A stretch of 64,000 bases of DNA from Himantopus leucocephalus. Lineage: Eukaryota; Chordata; Aves; Charadriiformes; Recurvirostridae. The first letter of the stretch is position 1, and each line of letters starts with the position of its first letter. The position numbers and the translations under genes were made by a program. This document shows, piece after piece, positions 46,037 to 58,110 of this stretch. The notes under the pieces were generated by a model. The model worked only from the letters and a program-made list of their open reading frames with translations, had not been told where the DNA came from and searched no databases. The stretch spans positions 52,706,420 to 52,770,419 of the forward strand of contig RSEF01000031.1 in NCBI GenBank assembly GCA_003993805.1, given 5' to 3'.

Positions 46037-48519
46037 GTAGGTGGGCTCGCACTGGGTGACCAGAACAACTGTTGGCGGAGGTCAGCCAGCCAGGAAAACA
46101 ATAATGTCTCCAGCCTCCCGAGTGCCGTAACTCTAACATCAGGATTAAGGCTGCTGCACTGTACTCGGGACGTTACATCTCTTGCAGCTGACCTCAATCA
46201 GCAGCCATGTAGACCACCCCGGGGAGAGGGAGTGGAAGGGGTACAAAAGGTTTTATTAAACCCAAAAGAACAAAAGGAAGAGAGCCTTGAACCCTCCAAC
46301 AAAAGGAGGAAAGTTCTCGTATGGCAGGAAGCCAGGTGATATTTTTTTAAACAGCTTTTTCCCCTCCTTTGTACTTCAGCCACTAAAACCTGTCTCATAT
46401 CTGCAGCTGCACGGGGGAGATCCTCCAACCTAACTCCCCTGACTTAAAAAAAAGTATTAATCTAGCAGCTGCTAATAGAGAGCAAAAGGAGAGAGAAGGA
46501 GAGAGGGAGAGTTTTGTGGAACTAAGTAGTGCAGGATGTAGGAGGAATTAGCTTGAGCCCTCCCTTGCTCGTATGTGGTCGTATTTTCATGCCACCATAA
46601 GCAGTCCTGGTAAGACCACCGTTGTAACAAGGTCTGGTAAAGCACGGGTGGCATGCGTTGGTAGCAGGGCGGCAGCGCTGCTGTGGCTGGCCATGGGTGG
46701 TGGCATGGTGGCTCTGAGCAATAGCAGTGGCATTATAGCCGTGAAAAAAAACCCCAAAACAATGACTTTATCTCTGGGGAGGGTTTTGTGGTCTGTGTAG
46801 GTGTCGCAATGGAAGAGGTTGGAGTAGGTAAGCATTTAAAGTAATCTTCAGGGTTCTTCACAATTCAGCTGTCAGTCACATGATTTGTGGTATATCTAAG
46901 GGACTTCACAGGGGGAGCTTTCCTCAAATCCTTGGACAGGTTTGCTTCTCAACAGGGCACAACTGATAATGCATTTAAAAAAAAAAATCACTAAAACTTT
47001 TTCAAATCTTGGTGACTCAGCTTTTTTGAGGAAAGATAACTTTCTATTAGGTGAATCTGCTGTTGGTGGTAGTTGCCATTGCAATGATCACCAAAATTCA
47101 CATAATAGTGATGCCCGGTGCCTCATATATGCACAGAAGGAGAAGTAAAATTTAATTTTGTTTTACAAAAGGAAATTAAGGCACAGAAATCCAGATTCAT
47201 CTTAGCTAATTTTAGGTATGTAACAGAGGCACTTAATTAGAATTGCAGTTGTCCTCGTCTTCCCAGCTAGTCACTGGAGAAAGACAGGCACATCAAAGGG
47301 CAAATAAACCTATATTTTAAATCTGAATTGCCTCTCAGAGGTCCCTCTCTCTCCACTGACGAGCAAGAGAACCTAAAGCAATTATGATCTTAATTAGATG
47401 CCGCTGTTATATCCCTGAAGTTAGGCTGGGATGAATTGGACCAAAGAAACTAAATGACTGTCCAACAAACGTGAGGCAAAGCATGTGGCCAGGAGCCAGT
47501 CCTAGTCCATGGCTTGATTACAAATAACATTATTTCACGTATATCCCTTTAAAGTCTGCTCTTGAATTGCACAGGCTTCACTCGTAGAACCCTCAGGAAA
47601 TATTTAGCTAAACTAACGCTGAAGTAATTCTTAATTTATTTTTTTTTTAAATGCTCTTATCTTTATTACAGAATTCAGAAACTTCAGTCTGGAGGAGCTG
47701 TGAATTTCCTAATGGTGACAGGCATCAATAAAAAGAACAGGAAGAAAATCGGTCAAACAGTTATAAGAATAATTGCTCTGTGAGGTAACGATTATAAAAT
47801 AAATGATCAGGAATTGTATCCATTGGGTTTTCACCTTGCTTTTCTTTGGTAAGGTAGGAAAATATAAAACCTGCATTGAAAATGATAACATTGAGGTTAT
47901 TAGTAACACTGAACTGGTGAGAAAAAGCTCTCATAGAAGGTTTATATCTGGCAGCATAATGTCCAGTAACACAAAAGGCAGTGATTTTATTTTTTTTTTT
48001 CCTTGCAAGACTTGCTGTGTCAGCCAAAGCAGGGTGTACCTGTAATTGTCTGATGTCTGGACCCAGCAAAAAGATCTCTGAAACCTTGAAACTAGTGGAA
48101 TACTTTTCCCAGAGCCTGATGAAAACTGCCTGTTATCCTTATCCCTAAATGCAGCGTGTTATAAAAAGACAAGATTGCAATGTTCAATGAGAGAAAGAGG
48201 TTCCCCTTTGAAAATGATTATGGAGTAGAGCTGGTTGACCTTGGGCCGACCAGTTAATCACTTCAGTTGGGTGATAGTTAAGTTAATAGCAAACTGGAAT
48301 GGGTATCAAAAACTTGTTTTCAGTAAAGGAAAGTTCCCATGTGAGACCCTTCCTCTCGCTCTGGCCTCATTCTGCCACAAAGATGAGTTGGGGAGACCGA
48401 AAGCAGCATTTGTAGAATTGTCCGTTGACACATTGCAGATGATAGGTGTAGAGGGGTCATTAAAGGACCTCTTCACAAGCTTTTGAGTAAACAGGACAGA
48501 AAATTGGGAAGGGCTCTTC
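46037..48519. other. Gene-free stretch
   Basis: GC-richer sequence to about 46800, then AT-rich. It contains the purine tract at 46.48 kb. No gene or repeat family recognised. Confidence 0.55.
46478..46512. repeat. Purine-rich (GGAGA)n tract
   Basis: GGAGAGAGAAGGAGAGAGGG and similar; polypurine for about 35 bases. Confidence 0.85.
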
Positions 48520-49985
48520 CAGAAGGGTCAGGAGGCCACATGTGTCTTGATGGGGCAGAAGATGCCCCAGTCATCCTCAGTCAGCTGTAATGTCACAGTT
48601 TAATACAGTTAATGACACAGTTTAATACACAAGGCTGTTGAAATTTTGGAAAAAGCTTTACAAGAGCTCAAAGCTGACGGAGAAATGTGTGTTGAGTCTG
48701 TGAAGAGCTGCAGAATTTCCCAAATCTAAGACAATCATCTGCTGAAAAAGCAACACCATACCATGCAGGTGTTACCCAGGATAACATCTTCATGCGGATG
48801 CCACATTAGACTGACCAGGGGTGTTGCTGCCTGGATCTGCTGTTCCCCAGCAAGGAAGGACTGGTTGGGGCTGTACTAATTAATGGCAACTTTGGTTGTA
48901 ATGACCATGTTATAGCAGTGTTCATGATCCCGAGGAGATTGATAAGGGCAGGAAGGAGAGTCCAGACCTCAGGAGGCTTCAGCTTGCTCAGGAAACTGAT
49001 GGGTGGGATCCTGTGGCAGGCAACTCTGAAGGGTAAAGGAGCTCAGGAGGGCTGGCAGGTCCACCTCCTCCAAACAGAAAAATGATGTAACCCAATAATC
49101 AGGAAAATTAGTAGATTTGTCAGGAGACTGGCTTGGCTAAACAGGGAACTCACAGCTGAGCTCCAATACAAAAAGGACATATATAGGAGGTGGAAACAGT
49201 GGAAAGCCAATGCTTAGATAGACTTGAAGCTAACATGAGATGTCAAGGGCATGAAGAAAAGCCTCTGTGGATACAGGCTGCTGTATGAACGGGGTACGTA
49301 ATTTAATGCCCTTTGACACAGATAAGGCCGAGGTAGTGTCTTCTATGCCTTGTGATTTAGCTCCCAGGCCTTTGTGGCCAGAGACAGGGTTCAAGAAGAG
49401 AAGAACAGGCATTAGCAGAAGTGCTTAGATCTCTGAGTCGGGGATCTCCCAAGAATCTCAGCGCACACAGGTCCACGGTGTATGTTCAAGGGTGTTGAGA
49501 GAGCTGCTGGCATTGTGAGGACACTCTCTGCTATCTTTGAAGGGTAATGGAGATCAGGGGAGGACTTTGAAAGGGAACAGAAAGGCAAAGTTGCATTTAT
49601 CTTCAGAAAGGGAAAGAAAGTTGGTCCAAGAAAGTGAAGGCTGGTGACTTTATGAGGCTACCAAGAGGATAAAGTCAGTCTCCTTTCTGAGGTGCATAGT
49701 GGAAGAATGAGGGACAATGGTCAAATTGAAACAGGAGACTGACACTCTACCTAAGTAGAAGAATTTCACAACAGGTATAACTAAGCCTTGAGCTCTGGTC
49801 TTGGTTTTCCAGAGAGGTTGTAGAACCTCCATCACCAGAGGTTTCCAAGACCTGTTTGAACAAAACCCTGGAAGACCTGGTCTGAGTACACTGTTGACCC
49901 TGCTTTGAGCTGGAGGATGGAACAGATGACTTGTCAAGGTTCCTGCTAACCTGAATGTTTCTGTGTTTCCATGATGATGCGAAAA
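48520..49985 (+). mobile_element. Old CR1 LINE, internally deleted, with 3' end
   Basis: A plus-strand old CR1. From about 48820 it matches the end of the endonuclease domain: the translated FGCNDHVIAV at about 48891-48920 is the Ser-Asp-His region with Asp and His kept. The endonuclease-RT linker follows (TGGCTAAACAGGGAACT at about 49134), then the start of reverse transcriptase (ATCTTCAGAAAGGGAAAGAA at about 49600). At about 49655-49680 it jumps to the 3' region (CCTTTCTGAGGTGCATAGTG), so the palm with the FADD box is deleted. The 3' end carries GAGAGGTTGTAGAACCTCCA and TTGACCCTGCTTTGAGC. The start before 48820 is uncertain. Confidence 0.85.
48591..48634 (+). repeat. 22-bp tandem duplication
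   Basis: TGTCACAGTTTAATACAGTT and TGACACAGTTTAATACACAA are adjacent copies, at the uncertain 5' edge of the old CR1. Confidence 0.8.
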
Positions 49986-50044
49986 TGTATGCATCTAATT
50001 ACTATTACACAAGGGAAATGTTGACGTCATGGAAATAAATGATG

Positions 50045-50800
50045 ATATGAAATTATCCAGTGCAGTAAGGATGATAGTTGACTGACAGACTACAGAAGAA
50101 CCTTGTAAGACCACGTGACTAAGCAATAAAATGGTACATGAAACTGAATGGAGAAAAATTTAAAGTGGTGCACATGAAAAAAAAATCATAGTTTTACTTA
50201 TGAGTGATGGGCTCTGACCTCAACATTACCATACAGTAGTGATATCTTTGGGATGCGTTGCCGAGATATTTCCATGAAAATGTGAGCTTAGAGCTTGGTG
50301 GGAAGCAGAGAAGCAAAGCAAATGGATTAAAACTCCAGATACTATCATTGTGCTCACTCACCTCTTGAATACTGTTTGCAGTTCTGGTCTCTTTCTCTCT
50401 AAAATATGTAGTCGCAATGGAAAACATGCTTATAAAGGCCAAATGGATGATCAATAGTGCAGAACAGCTGCCATATGAAGTATGACTAAGTAGAAGTCTG
50501 CAAAAGAGAGACGTGGTGTGGGAGAGGGTTCTCCAGGCCATGAGTGGCATAGAGAGGGCGAATACAGACTGACTATTCACTATGTCCTCTAAAGTGGAAA
50601 TGGAGGCATCAAAGAAGAAAAAGTCAGAGCAAACAAAAGAAGTTGTGGCTGGAAAAAGGCCTCTTCTTGCCAGAGAACACCAGGGAAGCTGTACGTTTAG
50701 GTGGGCTCAAGTAAGACTGAGCAATTTCATAGAAGAGGAATCTATTGAGGATTATGTAGAATTTACATAGCATTTGCATAGAAATCCCTTCCAACTCAGG
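50045..50800 (+). mobile_element. Ancient L3/CR1-like LINE fragment
   Basis: A strongly decayed plus-strand LINE piece of the older CR1/L3 type known from crocodilians and turtles. The order of matches is good: AGCAATAAAATGG, then AAAGTGGTGCACATG, GATGGGCTCTGACCT and TTCCATGAAAATGT. Next comes a coding stretch LEYCLQFW (50364-50387), which is the thumb region of reverse transcriptase, and finally AATTTCATAGAAGAGGAATC near 50725. The 3' limit is unclear. It follows the CR1 at 48.5-50.0 kb head to tail but is a separate, older family. Confidence 0.75.
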
Positions 50801-52639
50801 AAGTCTCTGAGTTGAAAGTAAGTGAAGACTGGGAGAGTACTAAGGGAACTAACACATATATACATTGTCTCTTCTTTCTCTGCCCTGGACATCCATTATG
50901 GCCACTCCGTCGATCAGACCCAATATGGTCATGAAACCTCTGTCCTTATTACAGTGACACCTTCATCTTATGGGGATGTTGATAATGAGTGAGAAGTCCT
51001 CCTTTAGAAGCACGTGGCTACTCACATAAACACATATTTAATGACAAACACTTTAGTGAGAAGTCACTTCTGTTTGTCTCTTCAAACCATTTGCAGGAAG
51101 GGATTATCTTAAAACAGCACCCAGGCAACAACATAATCAATTAAAAACATTTACAAGTAAAGCAGATCCTCTGAATTATATTTTCCCCTATTTTTAGATC
51201 AGGTGTTCACGAATACATTACTTGGTCATTTGTAAAATGTATTTTTCTCAAAATAATTGAAAAACAACGAGGAAAGACTAATCATCATTATTTAACCAGC
51301 TCTGCCTTACAGAAAGCACTATGAGCTCCGCATGAAACCTGAATTCAGAGTATTCCTTTCCCAAAGAGGTGCAAAAACACCAACCTTGCCTACAGTTCCC
51401 TAGTTAGAACTGCACATTTCCTTAACTCTTTAGCAACCCAGTTTTGAGACATAGTATTGCAGCAAAGAATCAAAAAGATTAAGGAACAGTTATATGACTT
51501 TACTAATCTGCTATTCCTTCAAGTGAATATATTTTTGGCTTATGTGTATATAAATCCACAAATCTAACTGTTCAAGTTTGCCTGTGCCCAAACTAAAACT
51601 TTCTCAAGGGTTGGCACAAAACTGTGGAACTCAATCCTACAAAATGAGTCCAAGGACCTTTGCAAACATCACCAGCCTGTGCTTCCAGGGCAAGGTGCAT
51701 CTTACCACCTTGATTTTCCAAGCTAAATATTACATCACGTATTAAAGAACAAACCCCACGAAAAGCAAAACCTACTTTGCATGCTTGTTTCCAGGAGGAG
51801 GATGGCAGACAAAATGGATCACCAACACCACTCAGATTGTTTTTTATAACTGAAGTTGCTCAGTTATCCTGCTGCTGTGAACAGAAAAAAGATCTGAATA
51901 AAATGGAAAGCAAACAAATAGACAAACATAAAATATTGAAAGGTTGTGTAAGATTAGATCTGGCAGGAACAACAGATTTAGGCAAAGCAGTTTCTGACTT
52001 TTTGTGAGCATCATTATTCCCCTATAGTGTGTGTATATATGTGTGTGTACATGCGTGCATAGTACAGCCAAATGCTTGTACGCAGCAGTTATCATAAAAT
52101 GATGACATTTTTCTCATTTTTGCCACACTTTCTATGTGTAAGTTCACACATTATATTAATTTACATTATAGCTGAACTATGCATACAAAAAAACCCCGAA
52201 ACGCTTTCCCGGTTGAGTTAGCATGGGGTTTGGCTTTCTGTTTTCTTAAAAGCAAGCTTCCTGGCCAAATCTGTGCTTGCCCTTCTGCACTGTATTTTTT
52301 GAAAAAGAACAAATGCAGCAGATTGCAGATGATTCCTACTCGACTTGTTGCAATCTCCAGTTCTTTAATCTTGTGTCACAGCTGAAGGTTAGGTTGACCC
52401 ATGTGATTCTCGGTAAAACAAGTGGTGTGGGGGGAAAAAGCTAAGGAGATTCTTGTGATAAACCGTGTTTAATTCTATTTCAGGGAAAACAATCATCTCT
52501 CTCAGTAGGATGATGGCTGAAAACTGCAAAAGCTCACACAAATATACAGCGCTGTATCATTCTTGGTTTAATAAAAACAATTTATATGCAGGGTAGTGAA
52601 CATGAGGAAAGTTATGGAAAACATTTCTCACCCAAGGAC
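50801..52639. other. Gene-free AT-rich stretch
   Basis: Unique AT-rich sequence with the alternating dinucleotide tract at 52.03 kb. No gene. Confidence 0.6.
52026..52060. repeat. (TG)/(TA) dinucleotide tract
   Basis: GTGTGTGTATATATGTGTGT then GTACATGCGTGCAT; alternating purine-pyrimidine throughout. Confidence 0.85.
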
Positions 52640-53270
52640 AGAGTACCAGATGTGCTAAGACTTATGGGAGCAATCAAAGGTGGCCAAGGCTCTGCTGTGG
52701 GCCTTATTAAGTTAGACTGTGATCCAGCACCTTCAACTTATTAAGCTGTCGGGAGTTTCAGTGATTAAAACCAAAGAAAGGTCAGTCACAGACCTTCAGC
52801 ATTTCCCTGGACTGGTATTTTCTTTTAGGCCTTAGACCCTAATGAAGACACTTCACTCGATACGTGGATTTTTTTAAATTGGTCTTTTGAGCTGGATTTG
52901 TCCATAGCTTGAGAAAATCTTCAATAGGTTTTGCTTCCTCAGAACTCTGCATACAGTTATCAAAAATCCCAACCAATAGCAAGAGATGAGGCCTTATAGG
53001 ATGGCTTTGCATATCATCACGGCGGAGATCAAAGGAACAGGTTAATGGGGATCTGGAGAAGTTTAATTATGTCCTAGGTAAGGAACGAGGGTAAGTGGCT
53101 GTAGGTGGGGCCGTTATAAATAAGCTTTCAAAGCTCTGATAGCTGAAGTCTAATGTTTGTAAAAGGTATAATAAAACCAGTATTTCTTACGGATTTAAGG
53201 TTGCCAAAATCAACCCGCTAGTCCTAAAAAGCCACACGGCGGGAACAGACATAATGTGCTCCAGGTACAA
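52640..53270. promoter_or_regulatory. Enhancer-like non-coding block G
   Basis: Unique block without repeats: CAACTTATTAAGCTGTCGGG, GGCTTTGCATATCATCACGG, GGCCGTTATAAATAAGCTTT and ATTTCTTACGGATTTAAGG. CpG-containing words are interspersed with AT-rich cores. Candidate conserved element; not aligned. Confidence 0.3.
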
Positions 53271-56119
53271 GCCATGTCAACGCTATTTTCTGAGCCCTTC
53301 TCAGGTGGGTTAAAGGTTGTTGTTTCATCTGCAGGGACACATATTACTGCTTACAAATCCTTGATTATAATACTGCTATGAAGTGTTGTTTAACCCATCC
53401 TCTTCATTCATCTCTGGGTATCTCTTGGGGTTAAAAAGTTAGCAAGCACACAGAACTCTCTTCATCATCTGTATTTTTTGTCTTTTCTTTGATGCTACCT
53501 ATATTGGTTATAATGACATATTCAGGGTGGACTAGAACTTCTGCAAGAGAGAAGCCCCTTGTCCTCGCAAGCTTTTAATGCAGCTGTAACGATACATTCT
53601 GGAAGCCTTGCGCACAGTGCCTTGTGTTCATTTTACAATATTAATGTATTAAAATCAGGCTGGATGTTCTCATGTTACACAAGATAAGGAAGGAAGCTTT
53701 CGTACCCTTCACAATCTAACAAACAGAAAATACCACCCTGTTACAAAGCAGGACACGATCGTTCTGCTCCGTTAAGTTTCATACCCTTTTGGTACCCTCT
53801 TTCATTTCCATTTTAAAATTGTTGAGAATTAAGTGTTCTGAGATCACTGAGACACCTTTGTAGTCATTTTTAATATAGCTTTTTATATGGATATAACAAT
53901 ATTCATTATCGAAGGGTGGATCAATATGAGACTAAAAAGAAATTTACATGCTAGTTTTTAACACTTGGGACGAGAAACTGCAAAGTACTTAATCCTATTA
54001 ACTAAAATAAAATGTGTGCTTCCGTCATCTCTAGATGATTCCGTACTCATGTTATAGCTCTGCTTTTTAGTCAGTGAATTACAGGACCCTCACAGGAACC
54101 CAGAGGGTCTCATGGAAACCCTGCTTGAGTGGGGCTGGTGGGGAAGAAGGGAGCTGGGAGCAGAGGCTGTTTTTGTTGGGGATCAGGTGGATGCTCCTGC
54201 CAAGGCATTTCTGGGGTGGCATCTGCCACATCGAGGTGATGACAGAAGGAGCAGGGCCGTTATTCTTTTTACCTCTCTCCTCCCTTTTAGCTCATGAAAC
54301 AGCCCTCCGAGGAACGAAGGCTGATTTGCAGTTGCGGCAACTACACGGGGGGCTGAAATCTCATCTGTAGCACCCAGTTGTGTGTGGTTCTCTTTTATTC
54401 TGTTGTTTACCAACTTTAGAGAAATATTTCTGGTGTTTTAAAGCTGAGGTTCAGTTTTAATTTATAATGAACACCTCTATGAAAACCTGTGCATCCTGCA
54501 GTATACACTGGGAATTTGAAGACTAAAAGCCTTTGCCTCCAGAAAGTTGCTGAGGACAATGTACCATTATCTTCTACCAGCCCAGCTGATTTCATCCAGT
54601 GTTTTGGATTTCATCCAAAGTTTCAGCAAAATTTCTGGCCTTTGCTGGAACTACAGGACACTCTGACAAATTTGGCTGATTACCCAAAGGTTCACATCAA
54701 ATCAAAGGACATGGCTACTGAAATGTGGATAGCTTCCTGCATCTGGAAAGGCCTCGGATCATGCTGCTTTATATTGGTCTAATAGACCAGCATGACGCCT
54801 TCAGAGCTGCTCGTCCTGATAAATGCAATGTATTATAAAAGAATGGTCACATAAATACCTACACTACCCGCCTAATAGGCCAGAATAGGTCCTTTAGATC
54901 TATTCTACTATTTATCAGATAATAATTTTTCAAAGCCACACTAGGTTGATTAATAAATATTTTTTATTTTCTGAAGAAGACTCTGGGTCCCTTATTCTAG
55001 GATTTATTTTCAGGCAGATAAATGGTAAACAAAATCTTCATTTTCTTTAAAGTTGGGACTTTCTTGTGCAAACTATGTGAATTTTCTTTTTTTAAAAAAA
55101 CCACCACTGTAGCTGAAAATCTTGAGCTTCTGAAACAAACAGATGGACACAAGGAAGTCAACGTAAAGTTTGACATTCCATTTCAGTATTAAGTCATAGC
55201 CTACTGACTTTTTAATATGACAGGAAATCTATTATTAATAGTTCTCACTTGCCAGAAAATTCCAAGATCTTTTTGTGATATGTAAATGAAGTTGAACCGA
55301 AATGTCGTGGCAATGGCTTGAAGAACAACTGGAGGAAGAGATATATAATAAACAAAAAGGGAGAAAATACCTTCCCAAATGACTAAAGCAGCTTCTCATG
55401 TAATTGTGCAGGACTTGGAGACAGCAGACTTAAGGGTCAGCAGGGAAAGGACAAAAGATCTCTGCATGTGTGCACCTAGGGAAAGGACTTCTCTTGCTCT
55501 GGTTGATCTGAAGCTGTTTCTTAAGAGCCTATCACTTCATTGGCAATTCACAGTAGGATTGCAAATATGGTGACACATCAGAAAATGATCATTTTTCTCA
55601 ACAGCCTGCAAGATACAATGTGTATTAGGTTTTGCCTAGTGAAGGAGGTAGTCTGCAGTGTACAAAGCCCCTTGGAGAAAGAGAATGACCAAGTTCAAAA
55701 AAACTGGTAACTTACCTCTGAAGTGCTTTTCTACCTCATTATAAATGAAAGCCAGTTTATCCAACCCACGTATAATGGAATTATTTATGGACTATGTTTG
55801 TGTTGTTTTCAAGAGAGCTACTGTCTTTTCAGCCCTGTCTAATAACTAGCTCTATCCTGGAATTATGTTGACTAAAATATAAATGGAATTTTACTATTTT
55901 TTTCTGCACTGTACCTCGGTGTTTTTTGGGGGGGGAAATACAGCAAAAAGGCATGTGCCTGACACTGATTTTTTTTTTTTTAACCAAACACCTTTCTTGA
56001 GACCCAAACATTTCAAGTGGTGCAGGAAATATTAAAATAGAGATACTTTTAGCTTTGAGACAAGATCAAGCAGCCTTATATCAAATAGCAGCTTGTAATA
56101 CAGGCTTACGAGGGGGTTA
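53271..56119. other. Gene-free stretch
   Basis: Unique AT-rich sequence. A GC-richer piece at about 54080-54350 is open in more than one frame but unrecognised. A 19-base direct duplication (GATTTCATCCA, near 54588 and 54607) is visible. Confidence 0.55.
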
Positions 56120-56680
56120 GAGAAGATATCATTCATACTTTAATTAACTCAGCTTCCAGCTGTGAGTACATACAGGGTATTTCCTGCACAGGTACGGTTT
56201 CCCATTGAAGTCCTTGCCCACCCAATTCTGTTAACCAGCAGCCATGGTGGCATTTGAGGCAGCTATTTTAATTTTTCTTTTAAAGCTCATGTTTAATGTG
56301 GTGTTCAGTAATCATGAGAGACCTGTGACACAAGCTACAGATTGCTCTTGCGTTGAGCTGGGATGGGGCTCTGTGTATTTATTGTACATTTAATGTTACA
56401 ACAAGTGCCTTAATAACTTGGAATTGTCTTCTGATGCTTTATATAGCCAAAGGAAGAGGTAACAATTTGGGGGCAGCAGTGAGAAAAGATTCCTCTAATC
56501 AGCTGAAAATTGCTGCCTTCCTTTAAAAAACATACTATTTTTTAAAGATAAACCACGGTGAATCACCTGCTGCTGGCAGCTGTATTTCCAATTTCCTATA
56601 CTGCCTATATAGCAAATTTGCTTTAACACTAGGAATTGATTTCTGAGTAGCTTCTAAACATGCTTAACTTATGGGTAAAG
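56120..56680. promoter_or_regulatory. Enhancer-like non-coding block H
   Basis: Unique block: ATACTTTAATTAACTCAGCT, GTAATCATGAGAGACCTGTG, ATTTATTGTACATTTAATGT, TCTAATCAGCTGAAAATTGC and GGTGAATCACCTGCTGCTGG with an E-box. No coding frame. Candidate conserved element; not aligned. Confidence 0.3.
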
Positions 56681-57460
56681 ACATCTAATTTCTCTCAACA
56701 TCTTGATTAAATGTTCTGTCCAAAACCTCTGTCAAAAATGTGTCTCATCATACGGGTTTTCAGAAATGCCCACTGAACTGCAGGGATACAGCTTTTGTCT
56801 GATATGTCATTAGGCCTTCATAATTAATAATATGTTCTTTCTATTTTAGAGAAAACCTTTTAGGTCTTCTTCAAGTAATTTTTAAGGAAAAAAATATTTG
56901 GTCATTACCACTGCAGCTGTAGGAATATAGTTTTACATATGGAAACATAATGCTCAAGTTTAATTCCCTGAAGTGTGCAGATTTTTCTTTCTTTACTCAG
57001 ATGCTGCTTTTGAAATAGACCAAACTGTCTGTTCCCTTTAAAGACTGATGGATGTTCACCCCTTGTAGAGCAAGACAGAGCTCTTACACATGCCTGTTGT
57101 ACAAAGCTCATTTTTGCCTTTCCAGGTATGTGCAATGCATGAGAGCCCTTCAGGAGCATAGGAAGATGACTCTGGCCCTGTTTGGCAAGGGGGTGAGAAT
57201 TTTGCAAACACCCCCTCTCCCCAAAGCCATTGTATCTTCTACACCCACTGCTGGCAGCTTGCTGTAAGAGGTGAAATTTGGGATACGTGTTTGCAAGCGT
57301 GTGCGTCCACAGTGCTGAGGAAGAGTCAGGGCAGAATGACTTGAAGGTCCATAATGGAAAATATCCTGGATTAAATCCCTTTTGCATTGAAATTAATAGC
57401 ACAACTCCTACTAAGTTTTAAGAGCAAGAGAATTTTATCTCCATTGTCTACAGACAACAC

Positions 57461-57500
57461 AATATGTGCACAAGGACATACGTGTAATATGTGCACAAGA
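57461..57500 (+). repeat. 25-bp near-tandem duplication
   Basis: AATATGTGCACAAGGAC at 57461 recurs as AATATGTGCACAAGAAC at 57486. Confidence 0.8.
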
Positions 57501-57580
57501 ACCAAAGCCCTTATTCTGGCCCAGGACCTCCAGTAGTCCACGAGGGAGGACAGCAGAGATGCGGCGTGCCATGGACGAGG

Positions 57581-57603
57581 TTGGCTGGATGGCATCCAGC
57601 CAA
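57581..57603. repeat. Perfect 23-bp palindrome
   Basis: TTGGCTGGATG and CATCCAGCCAA are exact reverse complements with one base between. Confidence 0.9.
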
Positions 57604-57739
57604 ACACGCAAGTTGCTCGTGGAAATGTCCTGTTGGGCTTACCCTAAAGGAAGAGGTAACACACCTCGTTTCCAACTCAGCACTTCGAAAGTGCATTTGC
57701 TGGCACTGGGTGCAGGTGGAGGCTGCTTTTGTTAGCGCT

Positions 57740-58110
57740 GAATTTTATAGTTAATTTAGAGAGTGAGAAAAGTGCGGCATTTCCTCTATATTTGCTGTTT
57801 GCAGCAAGGGATTTCTCACTAGCCCGGTTAGATATTGCATTTATCACCACAGCAAATAGCCTGTATTACAAAAATATTAAAAAAAAAAAAAGATGCAATT
57901 TCCCTCGGACAGAGGGCCGGTCTGCCATTTATTTACGCTCCGCTCCGCTTAGTATGCAGCGTGGGCACGGTGCCACGCTGACTTTTAACCCTAATGGAGA
58001 AAACACACAAGTTGACTGTGGGCCTCGAGGGAACGCAGAGCTTTAATGGCAATTTGAGTGTAAAATCTGGTCTCTGGAAGAAAGGTCACCACATCTGCAT
58101 AACCCCCTCG
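57740..58110. promoter_or_regulatory. Enhancer-like non-coding block I
   Basis: AT-rich words (TATAGTTAATTTAGAGAG, TTAGATATTGCATTTATCAC) alternate with CpG-rich ones (GGACAGAGGGCCGGTC, ACGCTCCGCTCCGC, CAGCGTGGGCACGG). Contains an 8-bp-arm inverted repeat. No known repeat. Candidate conserved element; not aligned. Confidence 0.32.
57957..57980. repeat. Short inverted repeat, 8-bp arms
   Basis: CAGCGTGG and CCACGCTG flank GCACGGTG. Lies inside the enhancer-like block at 57.74-58.11 kb. Confidence 0.85.

Larger units (their letters stand above)
56681..57739. other. Gene-free stretch with palindrome
   Basis: Contains a 165-codon minus frame (56905-57402; 160 codons from the first ATG). It has no recognisable domain and is within the length expected by chance in 64 kb. 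Also holds the 23-bp palindrome and a 25-bp duplication. Confidence 0.5.

Noticed and set aside
50194..50580. 128-codon minus frame
   Set aside because: Lies antisense inside the L3/CR1-like LINE relic.
56905..57402. 165-codon minus frame (160 from ATG)
   Set aside because: Unrecognised translation, and a frame this long is expected roughly once in a few such windows by chance.
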